From Galdieria partita (lineage: Eukaryota > Rhodophyta > Bangiophyceae > Galdieriales > Galdieriaceae), in NCBI GenBank assembly GCA_025991245.1, contig BQMJ01000040.1, positions 124,001 through 188,000 on the forward strand: a stretch of 64,000 nt of DNA, written 5' to 3'. Shown piece by piece: positions 57,939-64,000 of this stretch. The notes under the pieces were generated by a model. The model ran no database searches, was not told the origin of the DNA, and saw only the letters and a program-made list of their open reading frames with translations. The translations under genes and the position numbers were made by a program. Positions within the stretch are counted from its first letter, which is position 1; every line of letters starts with the position of its first letter.

Positions 57939-59044
57939 ATGCTGTTCTTGGATTGTACTTGTCAGTATTATTGCAGGTTGGCCTCCTGTTTACGAAGGAG
58001 AAGGTATTGCATTGTATATGGAACTTCGCTGTTTCGGCCCCAAGTTTGTGTATCTTTATTCAATTCTCGTTGTTTTCGTTCTACCAAGAGATTCAGCGTT
58101 CTTGAGGGTTCTAAGAAGTGGACAGAGAGAAGAGTTTGTGCTGTGTCCTTAAAGAGTGCTGCCAGTTCTGATGTAATCAAATCTAATTGGTGTTTGTATG
58201 TTTCTGCTTTTCTTTTTACTGTTGCATGTCTTTTGCCTCCTGTATGTGCTTATTTTGATCCCAATACGTCGTCCGAATTGACGCTCCAGACTCTGTTGGA
58301 TAAATATACTTCGCACTACACAATTATTGGGCTGCAAGTGTTGTTTTCTACAGTTCATAGTGGTTTTGCCTCTCTGCGTCCATTGGCCACGAAATTTCTA
58401 GGAGAGAGACTTTATCGATTGGGCTTCGCAGGCTGCAGCCTTCCTTTAGCGGTGGTTATGATAGGATACTTTGTTGCACACCGATATGATGGTATTATAT
58501 TATGGCATTCTCATGTTTTTCCAGGTATTCATGAGCTGGTGTGGTTATTATCGTTTGTTTCTTTTTATTTCTTATATCCCGGAACTTTTCGTTTGCTTGA
58601 AATAGCAGCGATCCAAAAGCCTGAACTGCATCTTTTTGAAAAAGGGTAAGTGCTGAGATAAGTGTCTTGTCTTTTTTTAAGTTTTCTTGTAGAATTATTC
58701 GAGTTACTAGACATCCGCAGTTGTGGGGTCAGATCATATGGTGCATGGGCCATATGTTATGGTTAGGTTCATCCTTTTCAATAGTAACGTCTTTATGTCT
58801 TGTATCTTATCACTTTTTTGGAGCATGGCATGGAGATCAACGTTTGGAGATGAAGTATGGTGAGAAATGGAGAAAATTTAAAGAGCAAACAAGTGTTCTT
58901 CCATTTGTAGCTGTATTTAATGGAAAACAGAAGTTGGCTGTCTCAGAGTTTCTGAATCCAGCTTACTTGATTGTTACTATCTTCACTTTTTGTTTGTATA
59001 TTTTGCATCCCAATATTATACAGCTGTTTGGCCATTTTGGTTGA
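57939..59044 (+). CDS. Z-ISO: 15-cis-zeta-carotene isomerase (NnrU-related), plastid
   Basis: Two exons (57939-58645, 58693-59044), 47-bp intron, 352 aa. The first ~95 residues are rich in Arg, Ser and Cys (LASCLRRRRYC, SRCFRSTKRFS) and fit a plastid transit peptide. The mature part is a multi-pass membrane protein with strong plant Z-ISO signatures: FSTVHSGFASLRPL with the conserved His, GERLYRLGFAGCSLPLAV, VAHRYDGIILW, FYFLYPGTFRLLEIAA, VTRHPQLWGQIIWC, and FFGAWHGDQRLEMKYGEKW. Known role: a heme-containing enzyme that converts 9,15,9'-tri-cis- to 9,9'-di-cis-zeta-carotene in carotenoid synthesis, most needed in darkness. The start codon is 17 bp from that of the divergent kinesin-like gene. 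Confidence 0.92.
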
Positions 59045-59536
59045 CTATGGCCTGAAGATATCCCCAATATTGTGTATTCATATTGGAAATATTGAACAAG
59101 GCTCTATTCCATGCTTAACTATTTCCAAGGTATAGTCGATATCAACTTGGGAAATACGTGAAAATCGTAAAGTAAAATGAAAAGGGTTCAATTCATTTGG
59201 ACTGTACATTTGTATATAGCTGCACCACTCCTTTCCAGAAAAGCGATAGATTGACAAAGACATGATGTCACATTACAATGTCGGTCGGTTTAGAAAAATT
59301 AGAAATGATTTGCTATGAAAAGGCAAAGCAACTTGTTATAATTTTTGAGATTAACGCGAAGAGTCATTCACTCTTCAGGTTACAGAAACAATCCTGACAG
59401 GGAAAAAAGTGTAACCAGTTGAAAACACTACTAGTGTTTGTGATGTTTTCATCTGGAAAACTGAAGAGTTGATGTAAATGCAGCGTCCAATTCAATACTT
59501 TATTCCCACATAGTAGATTCACAGTTTTTCTTGCAT
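59045..59536 (+). other. convergent intergenic stretch, nothing seen
   Basis: 492 bp between the stops of Z-ISO and the amino-acid transporter. There is no reading frame above chance, no tRNA-like promoter boxes and no tandem repeat by eye. It contains several short AT runs that could serve as 3' end signals for both genes. Confidence 0.5.
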
Positions 59537-60960
59537 TTATATAACTCTATCACAAGAGAACGGAGTTCCATGATCTCCAACAGCTTGTATTATTGTGTAG
59601 ACTCCAGCATAACTACCAATACCAAGTAGTGCATATCCAATACAAATGCAAGATAATGCCAGTATCCAATTCCACCAACTAGTCCTCTTGTGGAATCGAA
59701 TCAAGTACATAATAGCCGGCATACCAACGCTATTACTAGAACCAACCAAGGCAGCAAGAAGTCCAATCAACTCATTAAAGAATGGTATGGCAGAAGCAAC
59801 AAGGAAACCCGCTCCATATACCAGTAGTGACCAAAAGAAGAATGAAACTCGTTGTGGAAGTGAAGTATCCTCAAATCTTCGTCGACCCCAACATTGTAGC
59901 CAACGTTGGACCGCTCGAGTAAGAACATTCCCGCCCATAACACTTGGAGCCGTCACATGAATAATTAAGATAACGTTGATGGCATCACGCAATGTATCAT
60001 GAGGAAGACTCAGGGTTACTGGACTCTTTAAAATAGGCGTATTACCCAAATAAACATAAACAAATGCTGCTGTAAACATGCAAAACACATAGCCGACCAT
60101 CTGAGAAACAAGCAACGCCTTTGGAAAATCATGAACGTTCTTCATTTCAGCCATAAATTCATAAAAAATCAAGTGACCAGCGAACGCAAATACAATATCC
60201 GTCATTGCAACTACACCATTGACAAAGCTGTTTCCTGCAATAGTTGTATAAGCATGCGCACCTTTTGACAGTTCGGGGACTTTACTACAAGTCATCACAA
60301 TAGGAAGAAAAATACAAAGAGCTCCTACAAATGCAACCCAGGAAATACCATGTAAACTTCGAAGTTGTCCTATCACTAATGCAACAAAAAAGGGTATAAC
60401 AAACCATACAGTGACACAAACATGGTGTCCTTGAAAAAGGCTCTTCCAGGAAAGTGCTGCTGTAAGAAAATCTGCAGTCATGATACCAAAAAACATGAGA
60501 TAGGTAAGAGTACCACCAATTACTTGACCCACTCTTCCAAAGAAATGATAGTACATGGCAGCATAATTACGAATATGTGGGTATTTCAAATGTAACTTCC
60601 ACATATATAAGCCTGTAACTGTAGTAATAAAAACGATACCGGTCAGCAACAACACTCCAGGTACCCAGCCAAGTGAGACAAAGGCAGAAGGCAATGAAAG
60701 TACTCCTACTCCGATCAGATAGCTAATCATCAAAAATGTGGTCATTACCCAGTGAGTTTCCTAGGTGGCTCAAAGACGTCTTCCATATTCTCTCCTGACG
60801 GCTGTTTCTCTGTTTCATATTGGAACTCTGTTTCACCCTCTGGATATTCTGGCTCTACTGCTCCCTCCAAGTCTTCAATGTACTTCTCTGGATTAATATA
60901 TTTTTTATTTGTATGGTCATTATTTGAGGAGCTGGGTTCTATTTCATTAGATACCTTCAT
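59537..60960 (-). CDS. amino acid transporter, AAAP/LHT-like
   Basis: The transporter body (59537 to about 60760) has about eleven hydrophobic segments. It opens with the AAAP signature ISYLIGVGVLSLPSAF, then SLGWVPGVLL, as in plant lysine/histidine-type carriers. Also seen are VFAFAGHLIFYEFMAEMKN and AIMYLIRFH near the end. The acidic N-terminal part (from ATG 60960, MKVSNEIEPSSSNN) is in a different frame and ends in a TAATG stop/start overlap at 60747-60743. One splice that solves this is donor GTAGAG at 60858 and acceptor CCTAG at 60761 (98 bp). It joins the N-terminal part to ETHWVMTTFL and gives 441 aa, a normal family length. Alternatively translation starts at 60745. The substrate is unknown; plasma or vacuolar membrane. 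Confidence 0.75.
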
Positions 60961-63900
60961 TCTCGATCCAATTACCACAAAACAAATTCAACAACGGAAT
61001 TCAATTTCCACTCAGCTGTAAACGGTTTTGTTGCAAAAATTCGGGAGCACGTCCATTGGATTTTTCATTTTGATTATCACTTCCAAACTTTCCTGAAATT
61101 CTATTGGTTGAAAATGTCTTTCCACTATTCTCTAGAAAAAACAAACAGTAAGCTCACAGATCATATCAATCACCAATGATGTGAACTGCTGGAGAATTCA
61201 GTCCTTTCCTCACTGAAACTTCTCATTCTGCTGCTTGTTGTTTTAGTCTCTATGTAGAGTTGCAAACAGTATATGTTAGCCTCCAGCTTTCGCCATTTAT
61301 AAAATTCTCAGGTTGCCTATTACGCAGTTTTCTTAATGAACTCGGTCAACTTTCAAAATATTCCCTGTACGAAAATACTGCAACTTCGCCTAGGTAGATT
61401 AGTGACTTATACTGCGTCCACGTGGCTACTGAAAGAAGCAAATTTATAGAGTGTTGTATTAAAAGCCTCTTGGTATATACTTGGACGACAAGGGCTACAA
61501 CTGCCGTCTAGACTTTGGGGTACTCTGCCTTCGAGTCTTCGATTTTTCTACCAATGATTTATCCTAAAGTTGCAGCAGACTGACAGGATACAAGCTTGAA
61601 AACTCGAAAAACAATATCAAGAATATTCCAAACATATAGACCCAATTATCTGCAAAACAGCTTGGAAAGCTCCTCCTTATGGACTGAGATGGCTCTACTT
61701 GGAGCATAAAACCGTGAAAAGTCAACACCGAGCTCCCAACTCCACTCTATTTTGCCTGTTTCACTTGATATTATAACTGGAAGCAAAAAATCAACTGTAC
61801 GAAATAACGTCTTCAGGAAAACTTCCGACGGCCTAAACGGTTTTAGACGTTATCCTATCCAGAATCCCTTGGTCGACTACTTTCTTGCAAAATTCGTTAA
61901 CACAGACATTTCTACGTTATTACTCCAACTTCATTGAAACTCTTGTTCGGAACTTCCAAAGCTTTCCAGCGCTTATTGCCTTGTCAATTCTTTGCGATGA
62001 ATGGAAATCAGAGTAACCCGACAAACAATTGAGAAAAGCTTCACATGAAAACTCCTGGAAGTCCTTTCTGTTTGTATACTTAAGGAAGCATCTATTTTGC
62101 GTATGGTATCTTCGTTTTAAGGGTCACCATCAAGAGGATTTGCACATACCAGGTTTCTGCTCGAAAACTGTAGAAAAAATCTAAACACAGTGGTCAAAAG
62201 TAGCCAACTGGAAAGCTCAGAACTTTGAAATGTTTATTCGACCTTTGTTCATGAAGACAAGTCAAGCAGAGAGCGTTTATAAACAAAGAAAAATTCACTT
62301 GAACGTCGCAATTGATTCGCAAGCTTAAGAGTCAAGGAGAGGGTTGAAGAACAAACAGTAATAGAATCTCATCAATATAACTGCAAAGACTTGAGGCAAT
62401 TCACATACTTCCGCTAAACAGAGGGTTCTTTACGGTTCTACTTTTGAAGCTGCGCGAAAGCTTCAAGCACGAAACGCTGAGAATTCTTGGGAAACAGCTT
62501 TACAATTAACTTTTTGAAAATTTCGACTTCAATCTGCTGCAATCTTTTGAATAACGTCATGATTAGAAAGTTGCTTAAGTTCTCTATCATGCCACAGTCG
62601 CAAAGGAATTAGCCGAATATGTCTCGTTTCTGAGAATATGTAGATATTGCGAGTGACGTCAAATGCCTATTGCTGAGAATCATTTAGTATGGTAAGTGAA
62701 TTACCCTGTTGAAATGCTTTGCTGTTTTCTTTCAAAGCAGCAATTTAGACTTGAAAAGGTGAAAGCCTACAGATAACCTTCTTTTAAAAGTCTCCATTTC
62801 GTAGTCCAATTTTTTGAAACTTCCCCGTTACTCTCGTTGTACCTTCAAGTCGTATCGGAAAACTACGTTACTGCTTAGTTTCAATAGTGTGGTTTGTTCT
62901 TTTACTCTTTCTTGAAAGATTATCCGTTGCTATGAGAAAATCGTCTAGTTACATCCACACAACATCAACTGATTAACTGTATTTACTTCCGACAACAGTT
63001 GATGAAGCAATCTCACTGTAAGTTCTTACATGTAAGAAACTCTTCACTTTGGAACAACTTTTTCAAATATCAATGACTATTCAGAGTAGATGAAGAAACG
63101 AGTAATCAACACAATTTTAGTAGAAGACTGTTTGTAGTGAAGTAAGAAAGAGAAGTTTTCTTCAAGTCGAATATACCTGAACTTCAGAATAATTTTGCAG
63201 AGTACTCCACCTGTCTTCAAGAACGAAATAAGAATTCATATTTACAAGGGATGACCAAGTCTGCATTTCTGAAACCAGTGATACAACGAGTGGTAGAAGG
63301 CTGACTCTAATCATCCAACACATTTCTTGGTAATTGGGTACTGGAGATGATCACTATACGGTGCCGTGTAGGGTTACTGGTCAAATACTTGATGATGAAT
63401 TGGCATTTCGATCCAACCTGAAACAAGTTTAGAAGGAAATTTGCTAACGTTTGAAGAAGAAAAGGTAAAAATTACATCACTAACTAGAGTTTGTTGGAAT
63501 GAAGCCTGAATAAGTCTAATACTTGAGAATCTCTCCTACGATACTTATGGAACAAACTCCAAACAAGTTTTGACATGAAATCTATTCGATTTTACATCAT
63601 AAACTTTGTCAAAATAAAGTGCTTCTTGAATAATCTTGTTCCATTCATTACTTCCATAAGTTTTCCGTTTCTTGTTTGATTCACTCCTTGATTCAGAAAC
63701 ACCAACAGATCTCATTTAATCAAGAGGTGAAGGTTCCCTGATAGGAATTTCATTTCTCTCCATATGGCAGATGACTGAAATAACAACTCCCTAAACTCAT
63801 TTCGTACTTTGGACGAAAGCATCAAAATAAGTCGGATAGCAACAATTCCTTCAAATACTCGACATCTTGAAGAGAAGAAGCAATCAACTGGCTCTTATTT

Positions 63901-64000
63901 GAGTGATCCAAGAAGTATCTTTTCCAATAACGAGAGAGATGATAGATACTCAAAGTTTCCAAAAACACCTTTGGAATCAGCACTTGAAAAGTATCTTGAT
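60961..64000 (+). other. 3-kb gene-free end of window
   Basis: No supportable gene. Only one open frame of about 60 codons is present (61752-61937, no start context or domain). Both strands carry stops throughout, and no exon chain with the local GT-AG pattern could be assembled. By eye I found no tRNA A/B boxes, U-snRNA signatures, telomere-like repeats, long inverted repeats or tandem arrays. The first 200 bp must hold the transporter promoter. The base texture (short GAA/TTC and CTTGAA-like words) differs from the AT-rich intergenic spacers elsewhere in the window. Confidence 0.5.

Noticed and set aside
61752-61937. Sixty-one-codon open frame in the gene-free end
   Set aside because: One such frame in 3 kb is expected by chance; it has no domain, no neighbours in phase and no splice partners.
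60961-64000. tRNA, snRNA, CRISPR, telomere or tandem-repeat content
   Set aside because: I scanned by eye for B-box motifs, U1/U2/U6 signatures, spaced direct repeats and G-rich repeats and found none convincing. A program search could still find weak cases.
1-64000. Transposons or virus-derived elements
   Set aside because: No reverse transcriptase, transposase, integrase or capsid-like protein was seen in any frame, and no terminal repeats were noticed.

Overview
This window looks like nuclear DNA of a photosynthetic eukaryote, most likely a cyanidiophyte red alga of the Galdieria type. About 26 genes fill the first 61 kb, on both strands, usually 20-300 bp apart. Most are split by very small GT-AG introns: I place about 40, and nearly all are 44-76 bp. 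The genes are typically eukaryotic (midasin, TOR, ISWI, VPS45, TRAPP, membrin), together with plastid genes (a thylakoid-type TerC protein and a 15-cis-zeta-carotene isomerase). Cyanidioschyzon is almost intronless, so the dense tiny introns point to Galdieria. That assignment is inference. All exon borders were placed by eye from reading frame, splice consensus and remembered family alignments.

Layout. 1-4.5 kb: the 3' part of a TerC-like gene, a PHO88/SND3 gene (minus), a PAP2 lipid phosphatase, pICln and an EF-hand protein. 4.6-19.7 kb: one 15-kb midasin gene (7 exons, about 4,933 aa). 20-32.3 kb: a shikimate-kinase-like P-loop protein, TOR kinase (4 exons) and the XPF/ERCC4 nuclease. 32.5-39.1 kb: a secreted protein with 13 CxxxC modules, then VPS45 and TRAPPC10 head to head with only 28 bp between their start codons. 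40-46.4 kb: one or two small unknown genes, a fused PabA-PabB aminodeoxychorismate synthase, an OTU deubiquitinase, a mitochondrial carrier and a DnaJ-type zinc-finger protein. 46.5-54.3 kb: D-lactate dehydrogenase, mannose-6-phosphate isomerase, ISWI and the Golgi SNARE membrin. 54.5-61 kb: an orphan ATP-grasp-like protein, a degenerate kinesin-like protein head to head with the carotenoid isomerase Z-ISO (17 bp between start codons), and an amino-acid transporter. 61-64 kb: 3 kb with no gene I can support.

The genes do not form one pathway. Themes that recur are ribosome biogenesis and growth control (midasin, TOR), secretory and endosomal traffic (PHO88/SND3, VPS45, TRAPPC10, membrin), chromatin and repair (ISWI, XPF), and plastid function (TerC, Z-ISO, perhaps the zinc-finger protein). 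The most unusual items are the kinesin-like protein that has lost its nucleotide-binding motif, the extremely short divergent promoters, the Cys-rich secreted protein, the two orphan enzymes and the 3-kb gene-free end.
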